Assembly: GCA_949152475.1 (NCBI GenBank)
Contig: CASCJZ010000014.1
Location: forward strand, 62,001-126,000
DNA length: 64,000 nt
Direction: 5' to 3'
From: Terebella lapidaria
Lineage: Eukaryota > Annelida > Polychaeta > Terebellida > Terebellidae
Positions 38,701-50,988 of the stretch are shown piece after piece. The number at the start of each line of letters is the position of its first letter. The stretch's first letter is position 1. Under the pieces are notes generated by a model. That model saw nothing but the letters and a program-made list of their open reading frames with translations, searched no databases and had not been told where the DNA came from. The translations under genes were made by a program, and so were the position numbers.

Positions 38701-41008
38701 CTCAGAAGTCACTCCCTGACCATGAACAAGCCTCATAAATCACTCACTGACCATGAACAGGCCTCAGAAGTCACTCCCTGACCATGGACTGGCCTCAGAA
38801 GTCACTCACTAACCATGAACAAATTTCAAAAGTCACTCCCTGACCATGAACAGGCCTCAGAAGTCACTCTCTGAGCATGAACAGGCCTCAGAAGTCACTC
38901 ACTAACCATGGACTGGCCTCAGAAGTCACTCCCTGACCATGAACAGGCCTCAGAAGTCACTCACTGATCATGGACAGGCCTCAGAAGTCACTCCCTGACC
39001 ATGAACAGGCCTCAAAAGTCACCTATTATCCATGAACAAGCCTCAGAAGTCACTCCCTGACCATGAACAGGCCTCAGAAGTCACTCCCTGACCATGGACT
39101 GGCCTCAGAAGTCACTCACTAACCATGAACAATCCTCAGAAGTCACTCCCTGACCATGAACAAGCCTCAGAAGTCACTCCCTGACCATGAACAGGCCTCA
39201 GAAGTCACTCCCTGACCATGAACTGGCCTCAGAAGTCACTCGCTGACCATGAACAGGCCTCAGAAGTCACTCGCTGACCATGAACAGGCCTCAGAAATCA
39301 CTCACTGACCATGAACAGGCCTCAGAAGTCACTCCCTGACCATGAACAGGCCTCAGAAATCACTCACTGACCATGAACAGGCCTCAGAAGTCACTCACTG
39401 ACCATGAACAGGCCTCAGAAGTCACTCCCTGACCATGAACAGGCCTCAGAAGTCACTCACTGACCATGAACAGGCCTCAGAAGTCACTCCCTGACCATGA
39501 ACAGGCCTCAGAAGTCACTCACTGACCATGAACAGGCCTCAGAAGTCACTCCCTGACCATGAACAGGCCTCAGAAGTCACTCACTGACCATGAACAGGCC
39601 TCAGAAATCACTCACTGACCATGAACACTGAACAGGCCTCAGAAGTCACTCCCTGACCATGAACAGGCCTCAGAAGTCACTCCCTGACCATGAACAGGCC
39701 TCAGAAGTCACTCACTGACCATGAACAGGCCTCAGAAGTCAATCCCTGACCATGAACAGGCCTCAGAAATCACTCACTGACCATGAACAGGCCTCAGAAG
39801 TCACTCACTGACCATGAACAAGCCTCAGAAGTCACTCACTGACCATGAACAGGCCTCAGAAGTCATTCCCTGACCATGAACAGGCCTCAGAAATCACTCA
39901 CTGACCATGAACAGGCCTCAGAAGTCACTCACTGATCATGGACAGGCCTCAGAAGTCACTCCCTGACCATGAGCAGGCCTCAGAAGTCACTCACTGATCA
40001 TGGACAGGCCTCAGAAGGCACTCCCTGACCATGAACAGGCCTCAGAAGTCACTCCCTGACCATGAACAGGCCTCAGAGGTCACTCATTGATCATGGACAG
40101 GCCTCAGAAGTCACTCACTGATCATGGACAGACCTCAGAAGTCACTCCCTGACCATGAACAGGCCTCAGAAGTCACTCCCTGACCATGAACAGGCCTCAG
40201 AAGTCACTCCCTGACCATGAACAGGCCTCAGAAGTCACTCACTGATCATGGACTGGCCTCAGAAGTCATTCCCTGACCATGAACAGGCCTCAGAAGTCAC
40301 TCACTGATCATGGACAGGCCTCAGAAGTCACTCCCTGACCATGAACAGGCCTCAGAAGTTACTCACTGATCATGGACAGGCCTCAGAAGTCACTCACTGA
40401 CCATGAACAGGCCTCAGAAATCACTCACTGATCATGGACAGGCCTCAGAAGTCACTCCCTGACCATGAACAGGCCTCAGAAGTCATTCACTAACCATTAA
40501 CAGGCCTCAGAAGTCATTCCCTGATCATGGACAGGCCTCAGAAGTCACTCACTAACCATGTACAGGCATCAGAAGTCAATCCCTGACCATGAACAGGCCT
40601 CAGAAGTCACTCCCTGACCATGAACCGAACTCAGAAATCATTCATTGACCATCAACAGGCCTCAGAAGTCACTCACTGGCCATGAACAATCCTCAGAAGT
40701 CATTGCCTGACCATGAGCAGGCCTCAGAAGTCACTCCCTGACCATGAACAGGCCTCAGATTCACTTCCTGATCATGAGCAGGCCTCAGAGGTCACTCACT
40801 GATCATGGACAGGCCTCAGAAGTCACTCACTGATCATGAACAGGCCTCAGAAGTCACTCACTGATCATGGACAGGCCTCAGAAATCACTCACTGATCATG
40901 GACAGGCCTCAGAAGTCACTCACTGATAATGGACAGGCCTCAGACGTCACTTCCTGATCATGATCAGGCCTCAGAAGTCACTCACTGACCATGAACAGGC
41001 CTCAGAAT
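32258..41008. repeat. 31-bp minisatellite array D
   Basis: About 270 copies of a 31-bp unit, CTCACTGACCATGAACAGG then CCTCAGAAGTCA, with common variants CCCTGACC, GATCATGGACAGG and AACAAGCCTC. Three-unit and longer patterns recur (for example AATTTCAAAAGTCACTCCC near 38290 and 38822). It is homologous to array A: both read CC-T/A-TG-G/A-ACAG-A/G-CCTCAGAAGT in register. The array ends in AGAATTCAACAG near 41008. Confidence 0.97.
35036..36353. repeat. Two copies of a 209-bp non-array insert, in a 1109-bp duplication
   Basis: A non-repetitive segment of about 209 bp (35036-35244), beginning ACAAGTATGATACCAAACAC and ending CTCGCATGCGAC, replaces part of an array unit. It recurs at 36145-36353, 1109 bp later, differing at about one base. 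Surrounding D units are duplicated with it; markers just upstream recur at 1047 bp, so two 31-bp units were gained or lost. The origin of the insert is unknown; its short plus-strand frame (about 50 codons) resembles nothing I can name. Confidence 0.85.
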
Positions 41009-42167
41009 TCAACAGTGTTTACATGAACTTAGTTTAATAAGTAGCTTTTCAATGATGATTCCATACATCATTTATCATGATCTTTGCTTGACAACCTCAT
41101 AGTGCGAGATGGGTTTTACCCACCCATTGTGTCAAGTGGTGAGATAAATATAGGGCCAGAAGCCATGCTCTGTGATGCTCGATCAAGAACCTGCATGGCA
41201 GACTGACCACAAGCTTGGAATCAGCCACAGACCATTTGTACATGTATGACCATCGTCAAGCATGAGTTTTACATCACAATGCACGTTAACGTACAATGCA
41301 TGCTTCGAACTTGAGGTAAATAAAAATATGGGGTATAATTATAGACAACTACTGCATTATGGTGCGAGTTATCTCGCATGGGTAATTTCATCGAGCATAA
41401 CTTTACGAGTGCTCCGCAGAACGAATAAATGTGAAACAAATCCCAGTGTAATACAGCATTTGGTTTAATATAAGTCCACAATAATGTTTTTCAGCACACA
41501 CAAAATATTTAAAACAACAATAACAATGCAATATGGATATTTATTGCACTCATCAAACTACATTGAATAAACTACATCCTGGTCCCTGATATATGTCGTA
41601 ACATGTATTTATTCATCACGTGTATATTGACATATTGTTTGATTGTATTTCTTGTGATGGACAGTTGGCTTCTGTTACATTTATTTCGGCCAGATTATAT
41701 CAACAGGCATCATCAAAAAGTGTAAATGTCATTTCGACCATTCATACATTGTTCTAGTTGCATAGAAACATGATTGAACGAAATATGTGGAAAATTCTTA
41801 TAATTTGTATCTTTTCATTATGTACATTTCGGGCGAGTGGTTGATTTCCGATCTTGTGCTGGTTTTGGTAACTAGTTCATCTATTATTATTGAATTGTGT
41901 CAAGAGACACCCACTTAGAAGTGTAAATACCAACTGAACCATGTAGGCATTATTTTGGTGGCATTGAAATAAGATAGGATGAAATGTGCAAAAAACACAA
42001 ATTTCAGCGAAAAATTTGGCCGAAAAACCAATTCCCCAGCTTGTCATCAACCAGATTCAGTACCTAGGGACCCTAATGATCAATTTCAGCTATGTGGACA
42101 AATGTTGTACCGCCGGTTTAGGCATCTCCTCAAATATGACTCTCTGCTGCTCCACTACATGTGGATA
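41009..42167. other. AT-rich spacer, no feature recognised
   Basis: Follows the end of array D. Only short frames occur, without family resemblance. No tRNA, rRNA or palindromic element was seen. Confidence 0.5.
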
Positions 42168-42171
42168 TTAA

Positions 42172-42710
42172 AGCTGCTGCCTTCGAAACCAGTCAATATT
42201 TTTTGAAAACTATATTTCATATTAAACCTGCTAAACTAACTGAAGGAAACATACTCACATCAAATGTAATGAAAATAACCAGTCCTCAGGGAAATTTTGC
42301 TCAATTGAACAGGCAATTCTCGCGTAAATACAGGAACTGTATCCATCACACGCAGATGTAAACAAAACATAGAAGTGCGAGACAGACTGACAATTTCACG
42401 CACATCATGGTATATCACTGATTATTTTCTCACAACTACACTATATATGCACATACGATCTGGAAAATGTACTCAATGTGGATTTTTAAGCGCGATTTAA
42501 GCATTTGTTTACAATCGGGTTTGATGGATACACTTCGTTTGTTTATTTACAAAAGCGGTACAAAATGGGCGCTAAAACGGATGAAAAGACATCTCGGACG
42601 GACTATAATCGTCAAAATCATTGAGCACACCTTTCCTTATATTGATTAAGATGTGTTCAACAAAAGTTGGTTTTGAAAAAATATAGTGCGTACATTCTAA
42701 GGCAGCAGCT
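42172..42710. mobile_element. TTAA-flanked MITE (539 bp)
   Basis: The ends AGCTGCTGCCTT (left) and AAGGCAGCAGCT (right) are perfect inverted copies flanked by TTAA at 42168-42171 and 42711-42714. A little further in, ATATTTTTTGAAAAC at the left matches the inverted ATATTTTTTCAAAAC at the right. The interior has no coding capacity. Probably mobilised by a piggyBac/Kolobok-type transposase. Confidence 0.75.
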
Positions 42711-42714
42711 TTAA

Positions 42715-44637
42715 ACTGCTTTTTGGGGCAGCATTCTGGATGTCTACCATTCTTTATCAAATACATGTATGATCCTTTGGACAGAGATCCTCTGAAATAA
42801 GATTTTTCATGCCAGTATGTAATTGATAAAAGGGGCAAATGGGTCCTACATTGTACAACGCTAATGAACAAGGGTTCACGAACATAAAGATGACAAAGTC
42901 TGTCCACTAGAAGTTATCGATCCCATTCACTGCCATCTGACCCTGAACTTGGAACCAGTATTCATTGTATTTGTGTCCTGTTTTCAGCAATGGGTTTCCC
43001 TGCTCATCAACAGTGTCACAGAAGGGGGCCTTCTGGTTGACCGCTTCATTTGCTTGAAGATATCTGTTGAAAGAAAAACAGACCTTTCAAAATATTGTGT
43101 CACAAAACATATTATTTTTATTGATTAGATGCATTGTGGATTTTGAAACATCCTGCATGGCACTATTCATACACCTCTTCATGATACATAAGAAATTCCT
43201 AAAATGCAGTCATGACTTATGTCTAATCAGGTATCAACAATATTTGTCAAATCTACGTGTTTTAGGTTGTGTTAATCACAGTTAAGTCAAATACCAGAGC
43301 ATGTTTGTCTGGTCTCCACATCAGGTGTTTCTTCACTCAAACACTGAATCACCGTCATTCCCTTGCATGACATGCAGTGTTATTTTGTGAGCACATTCAT
43401 TCTTCTTGCAGTGTTTGGGACCTTACATGTCATCGTGTAATACAACCATTCTCCATGGCAGCTTGAGTCCACCCAAGAAACTCTTCGAGATTGGCTCTGC
43501 AAGTGCACATTCGTCCTTCTCACTCATACAGAGTAGATGTGATAACCATGCCTACTAGATAATACCCGATGTGATGGTGGCTTGATGTCACTGCAGTGAA
43601 ATCAACAAAAATGATATCAAACAATTGTTTTTCATGTAAAAACTAGTTAGGGTTGAATACATTCTAATGGACTTGAGTATGAGTACTTTTACCTGTGAAT
43701 TCAATGAGTACAAGTACAGGTATGAGACTACGAGTACACAATTAGCAAAAGGAATTGAGTATACATGTAAGTACTTTGGAAAGTACTCGTGTACAAGTAC
43801 ATGTACGAGTACATTTCACATATAGTTAAATTCAGTTCCATTTACTGAATAAATCTTCAGAATAATAGTATTCATTTTCATACATGTACGCAATATTATT
43901 TATGTACGGAATCGTAGAAGGGCCACCCAGGAATTTTTTTTTAAATTCTCGACTTAGTAACTCTATAATATAGACTTAGTATCTCGATACTATTGACTTT
44001 TAACTCGATAATATTGACTTTTAACTCGATAATATCAACTTAAACATGGAACAGGCACAGGAAGAAGATTTATTTCTTGAAATTCCCAAGATAGTTACTC
44101 AATAATATTGACCTATTAACCATGTTAACACGATCATGTCAAGTTGGTATCTCGATAATATCGACTTATTAACTCGACTTATTAACATCATAAAGGTGCA
44201 TGAGGGAAATCTTTTGAGATGAAAATCTCAAAACTGATGTGGCAGTTTTTGAGAAAATGTCCGCTAAGGTCCAAAACTGGCCGCCATTTTGGAAAAAAAT
44301 GCAAAAATAAGAAAAATAAAAAAATAAAACCCTCTTGAATCATTTTTTAGGCATTTTTGTGTGAAATTTCAGAAAAAATTGCCCATAAACTTCAAAAATA
44401 AAATTGTGGGCAGACGACAGACGTCCGGTAGCCTAGAATAATTTGAGGACTCGTGTTGAGTTTGACTTTTAATTAGAAAGAATAAAAGCATTCTCTGTTC
44501 ATATATGTACGTTTACGCCCCTAGAAGAGCACACGAAAGTACACACACTTATTTCCAATGGGCTCCTGTTTTGTGTGGTGTATGTACTGCATTGTCAGAA
44601 TTTCTATAAGGGCCTGAAGCAGATCAGGGTACATCAG
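42715..44637. other. Spacer with low-order repeats
   Basis: No gene is supported. 43675-43815 is dense in AGTAC/GTACTC palindromic words (such as GTGTACAAGTACATGTACGA). 43965-44165 holds about six imperfect copies of a 20-22 bp unit like AACTCGATAATATTGACTTT. 44265-44430 resembles a decayed dispersed repeat (CCGCCATTTTGGAAAAAAATG ... GACGACAGACGTCC), related in style to 55743-56140. Confidence 0.55.
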
Positions 44638-44842
44638 ATTCTATTAGCTTCGCCATTACAAAAACTGATAATCCCAGTGCAGCAACCGTAATCCTCACCA
44701 AGCACCAAGTTTAATGTCCTTTCCAGGACCAAGGACAACATATCAGGTGCCAAATTCGCCAGTGAGGGAGACCTGAAATCGAACCCGGGACAAGTCGTTT
44801 GTGATGCTGTGGGTGTTCTACCACCACTGAGCAACTGACACC
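44638..44842 (-). mobile_element. tRNA-derived SINE
   Basis: Read on the minus strand from 44842, the head has an A-box-like GCTCAGTGGTGGTAGAAC and a clear B box GGTTCGATTTC at tRNA spacing. A body containing GTCCTTGGTCCTGGAAAGGA follows, and an end near GCGAAGCTAATAGAA. This layout is standard for tRNA-head SINEs transcribed by RNA polymerase III and moved by a partner LINE. The A box carries two extra bases and the cloverleaf is not kept, so it is not a functional tRNA gene. Confidence 0.7.
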
Positions 44843-44994
44843 CGATAAATCTTTTTTCATCAAAATAGATAGCTCTCTATTAATAGAAATTCTTTAAAAA
44901 TTTTTTTAATAAAATGTCCATGTACTCGTAATGTACTCTAAAATCTGAGTGCTCTTCCTGATCTGCTGATGATGTACCAGTACTAGGGCCCGGA

Positions 44995-45395
44995 CGAGTC
45001 GACGGCTACCCAAATTCGGATCAGGTCATACAATTAGCCGGGTCGGAATTTTGTTACCCATACCCGAGAAAGAATAGATATATACATGTAGTTTTGAATA
45101 TTTGCCTTGAATATTTGCGATAAACACTAGTAAAATCACAAGAATGACAAGGAAATCATTGGGGAAAAAATGAAGTAGTTTTATGAGGTCATGTGATCTC
45201 TCTTGAAATTGAAATTAAAAACCAACGAAACAAATACTCGTATGTGTCCTATATCGACGACTGGCGTTGACATGATACACATTGCTCCAGTGCATATCGT
45301 TCAAATTTTGATATATTTGGACCAGTTACCCGGGGCATGTAAGGTCAGACAAAACAGGTACTCGGGTTGGGGTTGGGAATTTTCGACTCGTCCTG
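44995..45395. repeat. Possible ~400-bp element with GGACGAGTCGA inverted ends
   Basis: CCCGGACGAGTCGA at the left is matched by the inverted TCGACTCGTCCTGG at the right. Inside, GGGT-CGG-type words pair loosely. Arm similarity fades quickly, so this is a weak call. Confidence 0.35.
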
Positions 45396-45586
45396 GCGAC
45401 CATATTGTGAAATAGATCCTGCTTATTTCGGAAGTTATGATTTCAGTGTGCTCCAGGATTGACCAAGATATAGAAGTTGACTGAAAATATCAAAATGGTG
45501 TTACTGTTTCAACTGAATAAGTCTTGTCATGATGTACAAATAATGTAGTGGGACCTATTTAACGAGAATGCCATCCATGCCCTAAC

Positions 45587-45696
45587 CAGTACTGAGTAGG
45601 TAAAGTTAGGCCTACTTCCCTCTGGGGTGGATGGCCCGATCTGTGGGTCGGGCCATCCACCCCAGAGTGAAATAACTTTACCTAGTTCTAGTACTG
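45587..45696. repeat. 110-bp foldback with a 20-bp perfect hairpin
   Basis: CTCTGGGGTGGATGGCCCGA (45620-45639) is followed after 8 bases by its exact inverse (45648-45667). Outer arms CAGTACTGAGTAGGTAAAGTTA-like and their inverse extend the fold to 45587 and 45696. It is either a tiny MITE or a structured transcript. Confidence 0.7.
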
Positions 45697-46062
45697 AGTC
45701 ACTGAAAGATTCTGAAGTGGCTCTCCAACCTACACGTTGTTATCTAGCCGACGTTGCTATGTGTTGAACTGGTCTATTATCAGGATTATAGGGGTTACAG
45801 GTCCACGTCGGCTAGTAGTTATCCATGTGGAGTTGTGGACGGTTGGAATTGTCGCGGACACTCTCGCCTCCATCATGCTCGCCTCGGCACTGCTCGTGGA
45901 GGTGGGCGATAATAGAGTTAACGGTAACATTTCCTCATATTGTAATCATTATCAGTGATTATGTCCCAGATTAAATACATATTATAGCAATGTTAAAAGA
46001 TAATAACCGTCTATAAATGCTTCCTAATTTACAACACGAAATGTACAACTGTAATACCGGCT

Positions 46063-46618
46063 TCACAGGCATTTGTCTCAGGACAGGCGCGAGGGAGTGG
46101 GTTGGGGGGGGGGGGGGGGGGGGTGGCATCAGGAGTAAAAAAACAAGAAGGTATGAAACGAACGTTGATTTCAGATACTGTGATGATGAATTCAATGCGC
46201 TGCTGTGACAGAAATAATACGAATAAAAACGAAATTCTTTCACAGTATACTTCGTTTGTCTTTTCTCAACCAGGAAAGACCTTAACATCAACAATTGGGC
46301 ACTTGTACACGGGGATATGACCATCGGAATGAAGCTACCACCCCCTTTTCCCGCGTCTTCTACACTCCTTCATGACACTCGCAAGCCCAAAAATTACAAA
46401 GATCACGACTTTACTGCCAATCATCTCATCGTACATACCAAAACCCGTACATTAAATAATTCCCAGTGATGATATCTTCCTAAATTGAACAAGTTTTTCG
46501 CAGACTTCCGTCCAAGACGTAGACGTTTAGAGGATTTCGACAAGATTTCTGTCAATAAAACACCAGAACATTTCAGCGGTCACATGATGCATCGTGCTGC
46601 GCCGCAGTGAATAAATAA
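46063..46618 (+). repeat. Left terminal inverted repeat (~556 bp) with 6-bp target duplication
   Basis: Begins TCACAGGCATTT directly after CCGGCT (46057-46062). Contains a run of 20 G (46104-46123) and ends at GCAGTGAATAAATAA. It matches the right arm in inverted orientation apart from the G-run surroundings and isolated bases such as position 46601. Fossil arms would have drifted, so the two have not diverged for long or were homogenised. Confidence 0.95.
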
Positions 46619-46901
46619 AACGGGTCATACAAAAACGAGCGCGAAGTGCGGGCGTCACGGAAAGCAATGTGATAAACTCGCCCAGGCCAATGTGTCACTC
46701 ATTCAGATTCGTTCTGAAACCGCAGGTTATTCAAAGTATCCTATAATGTATGGAATAAAATACACGAAGAGTGAAGCTATTGAGCCTATATATTTATGCA
46801 TGGAATTGTAATAAATTTGATATATATATACATAGTATTATAGATAATGACCTCGATCGTGAAGCTTCTTGGCACACACTTTTGGCAAAGATTTGGACGA
46901 T

Positions 46902-49900
46902 ATGGATAAACACCAAGAAGGTGTGATCGGTTTGGCCCGCCAAGGTCACAATCTATTTATATGTGGCCAAGCCGGGAGTGGTAAAACCTTCACAGTGAAA
47001 GCCATTCAGGATATTTTAACCAAAGATGGCAAAATATGCCAGGTTACGTGCACAACTGGCATTGCGTGCTTGCAATATGAGCGTGCCATGACCATACACA
47101 GGTAGGCTTAACATGAGCATGTGCACATGTAAAAATAGTTACCGTATGTCTTGATAGATTATCCTGGTTGCAATACCAACTAAAATAGCTACTAGCCCAA
47201 TTACTAGTACCATGATCTAAAATATAATTTATGACAGTATGAAGTAGATATATTTATTGCAAACAAATATTATTGCGCTCATCAACCGTCTTCCAAAACC
47301 ACCACAACCACAGGTGGAGCGGAATTGAAGACGGCAGGTACACGGGAAGCCAGCTGGTGGCGCAAATATGGAACAATGAAAAATTTATCTCAGCAAGGGA
47401 AAGAATACTTCAAACTGACGTCCTTTTCATTGACGAGGTGATTTAGAGATACATTTCATTCTACATTCTAATTAGTCACATTACTGTGACAGAACAAAGG
47501 TGACGTTCGAATATTACCCAAAATAAATATAGGAACAGGCCATTTTATGAACTTTTTCAATGAATATCGCTCAGTGTTTCTTTTCCTGATGCTAACACAT
47601 TCTTGTGGATTGTTTACCACAGATATCCATGCTGAGCGCTAAGCTGTTTGAAGACATACACAATATTTGTACGAGTGTCCGGCAAAACAACAAACCTTTT
47701 GGAGGCCTTCAGGTGGTCTGCATCGGGGATTTCTTTCAACTGCCTCCAGTACCTAGCGTTAGGTTTGGAGATCCTGGGAACTTTGCGTTTACTTCCCGTC
47801 TGTGGGTTGAGACCTTCCATAGAGTGGAGTTGAAAGGATGCCATCGTCAAAGTGAAAGCGATCTTTTAAAGGTATCATTACCATTTATAGGGGAAAAAAA
47901 TTGTGTGCATGGGTGAACACCATAAAATTCCAGGCCCATTTGGCCTGAACCCTCCTCCTCTCCCCACACTTGCAGGGATCATATACCTTTGTCTAAGATA
48001 CAGAGTTTTACTGAAGTTATTGGTGCATATAATCCAGTTTATCGTATTTTATAGTGTAATTAAAAAAGACATATTTATTTGCAACATTTTTAGTTAATCA
48101 ATGAAGTCTCTAAAGGCATCATCACTGAAAGCAGACAGTGTCTGCATAGTCTGACCCGAAACACCGATGACACCAGAGATGCAGTACATTTATTTGCCAC
48201 AAACTTGGAAGTGGACTGTTTCAACACCGACATGCTGCTTCAGGTATAGCATAGTAAAAATCCTAATTTGCTCACAAGGATTATTTTACAATTTTTCGAT
48301 ATTCGAGATTATTCATACACAATATAAAATAAAAATGTTACTATTACTCATACCCTAATACACAGTGAATGACTGGTGCAATGCCGAATTGCTACTTCAT
48401 AGTTGATGACTGTGAATTTGACAATCATGTAATACATCGATATGAAATAAACGCAAATGAAATAAATTTTTCACAATATATTCTCATTTATAGACACCTG
48501 GCCAGGTCCACAACTTTAAGGCCGACGACAGCGGTGATAAAAAACTATTGTCCACTAGAGAAGGCATCATGGCTCCGAAGTTGCTGTCTTTAAAGATTGG
48601 TTCCCCAGTGATGCTGCTCCGAAACTTGGACATTTCATCAGGGCTGGTTAACGGTACGATGGGGGAGGTGGTTGACATCACCAATGATGGACCGGTCGTT
48701 CATTTTTCATGCGGCCCCACATTGAAACTGAAAAGAGAATCATTCTCAGGTATACTAGCATACTTTGTCAGGGGATCACGAGGAGGGGTTGAAAAGGTTT
48801 CCAAGACTATCGTAACTTTGCCAATACTTCACAGACATATATTAACCATTTTGGTCGAATAAACTGTTCAAAGATTGAGTGTCCTGTCGCACATTTTTTT
48901 CTTTCAGTATTTGACCCAGCACTCAACTCTACTATTGCAAAACGAACACAATTCCCAATTAAACTTGCTTACGGCATTACAATCCACAAATCTCAGGGCA
49001 TGACAATCGAGCGTGTAGTGATAAATTGTCAGTCTATTCAAACACCAGGACAGTTGGGTGTTGCACTTGGCAGGGGTACTCAAATTAGTGGGATAGAAGT
49101 GCAGAACTTCCGCGACCGGCACATCATCCGGCAACCCGAGTGTATATTTGAATACTACAGTACTTCTTCACTTTCTCTCGATGAAGACTTATCCTGCTGC
49201 AGAAACAAAACACAACAGGCCACGACGATGTGCTCAAAGGAAATTGTGCCATGCACCGATGTTCACAGCGATGAAGAATCAGATGACTCGGAAGATAGCT
49301 TGGGAAATTATGCAAATATGAGTAACATCTTTGATAAGAGACTTACTGCATGCGTTGAGGCAGATGAAGTACACATTGACCTCGAAGGTTTAATCTCAGA
49401 AACAAAATACACTTCAGAGATCACGAATCTACATGAGAAAACTAACCAGATTCTGGATTCGTTACCACAGCTTGGTGATAATTTGGAAAACTTCTGCAAA
49501 TTAAAGATGAAAATCTTCAATGACCTCTTCAAAATTCACAAACACACCCAAGGAGAGCTCACCTCCTTCTTCACAGGTGTTCACTTGCATCTCAGCAGTG
49601 AGGAGCACAAGACTGATGTTATGCAGCTATTTGGTAAAACCAAACTTGGAATGGAGCATCACCATGCTGCACAGAGATTATTCACTAAACTACGAACGAA
49701 GTTTTTGAAGGAAAAAGAGCCTTCCGTAGACAAAACTAGCACAGATACAAGTCAGAGATGTGTTACACCAAACATGACCACAACAGAGCGCGGAAAAATA
49801 AGGTACCTTGGAGGTTACTGCTTGGCTAAGATCAAACACAAACTGACAAAACGTCTAAGAACCATGTCAACTTCAGCGAAAAAAGTGCACAGACAAGAAG

Positions 49901-50838
49901 TCCAGGACATTCAGTTCAAGTTGTCCATACTGGACATTGCGGTACGGTCCCAGGCACAAATTTTGTCAGACAGTAAAGACCCACAAAGTCTTGATGTAAC
50001 CATTAACAAGCAGAATGTTCGACTTGGTTTGACGCACATCACTGATAACTGCTTTGACTTTTTTGTAAATCTTTGTCAGAAATGCCTTCGAATCAACAAC
50101 CTCAGTGAATTGAATAGACTTGGTGAGAACATCCATAAGGACACCGTACACGCCCTGTGTTCTGATATGGACTTATTTGAAGAATTCTATATGATATTCT
50201 GTGAAGAACTTGAGTACGCAGAGGGGGTAGAATTGATTGTGCATACGTTGTACAGTGAATCTATTAAGCTACTTGTATCAACTCTAACAGATCAGCTTAG
50301 GCGAGACTTTCTTGATGTCATCGCAATTGAAAAGAAGGCTGCTCACCGCAAGGATATCTTGCAAAAAAAGTCAACGCTGACATATGCTCTGATCACTGAG
50401 GATAATTCCCCCCATAAGTCCATTTCTCATCAGCTCATATCAACATACATAAAGGAACACAACACAATGCCGGCAGCAATAACCAAATCACAGTTGCAAA
50501 CACTTTGCCAGGCTTATGGTCTGACAACTGTCACAAAAGAAACGAAGAAGGATTTGGTTCAAAAACTTGTACAGAAGATCCCCAAGGAAAATTCAATGTC
50601 AAATTTGGATGCCTTTCCATCGACATCAGGGGGGACCAATGCCCCTCGGACAAGTGTTCGATCAAAAAAAGCCAAAAACGATATCTGTAGGATATGTCGA
50701 CAAGCTGGGGAAGACACGTGGGTGCAATGCAACATTTGTGAATATTGGTATCATCGTAACTGTGCCGAGATTTTCGATGAGGATGAATGGAACAATCTAC
50801 AAAAGCCTGATGTTGAGTTTCGGTGCAACTTTTGTTGA
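46902..50838 (+). CDS. PIF1-type DNA helicase with SAP-like motif and C-terminal PHD finger (transposon gene)
   Basis: Six exons with GT-AG junctions: 46902-47101, 47314-47437, 47623-47871, 48094-48243, 48494-48749 and 48908-50838. Joined, they give 2910 bp, exactly 969 codons plus stop, with no frame break. Superfamily-1B helicase motifs appear in order: Walker A GQAGSGKT (22-29), Walker B VLFIDE (103-108), IGDFFQLPP (142-150), a CHRQ motif IV-like segment (181-184), and LAYGITIHKSQGMT (346-359) with GVALGRG after it. These span exon borders, which confirms the splicing. PIF1 helicases unwind DNA 5' to 3'. A 450-residue extension of unknown fold follows, with an acidic patch (SDEESDDSEDS), a SAP-like helix pair (SQLQTLCQAYGLTTVTKETK) and a C4HC3 PHD finger in the last 53 residues. 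A TATA-like ATATATATATACA lies near 46820 and AATAAA at 50941. The first ATG is just before Walker A, so an upstream exon is possible. Confidence 0.88.
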
Positions 50839-50988
50839 GAATGTACCATCAGTTTGTATATACTAGTATCCAGCGTACTAGTATCCCATGATCATGCTTC
50901 ATGTCACTGTCACAAAACCTTGTATTTCTGTTTAAGTGAGAATAAACATGCATTTGGAATATATATGTTTTTTCTTAGTATTTGTACC

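Noticed and set aside
44638-44842. A functional tRNA gene
   Set aside because: The B box is good, but the A box is altered and no cloverleaf or acceptor pairing forms; it fits a SINE head.
46017-46324. Short frames with glycine or proline runs near 46.1 kb and 57.3 kb as genes
   Set aside because: They lie inside the TIRs and come from the G/C run.
47614-47850. Antisense frames opposite helicase and transposase exons
   Set aside because: Shadows of the real coding strands, with no motifs of their own.
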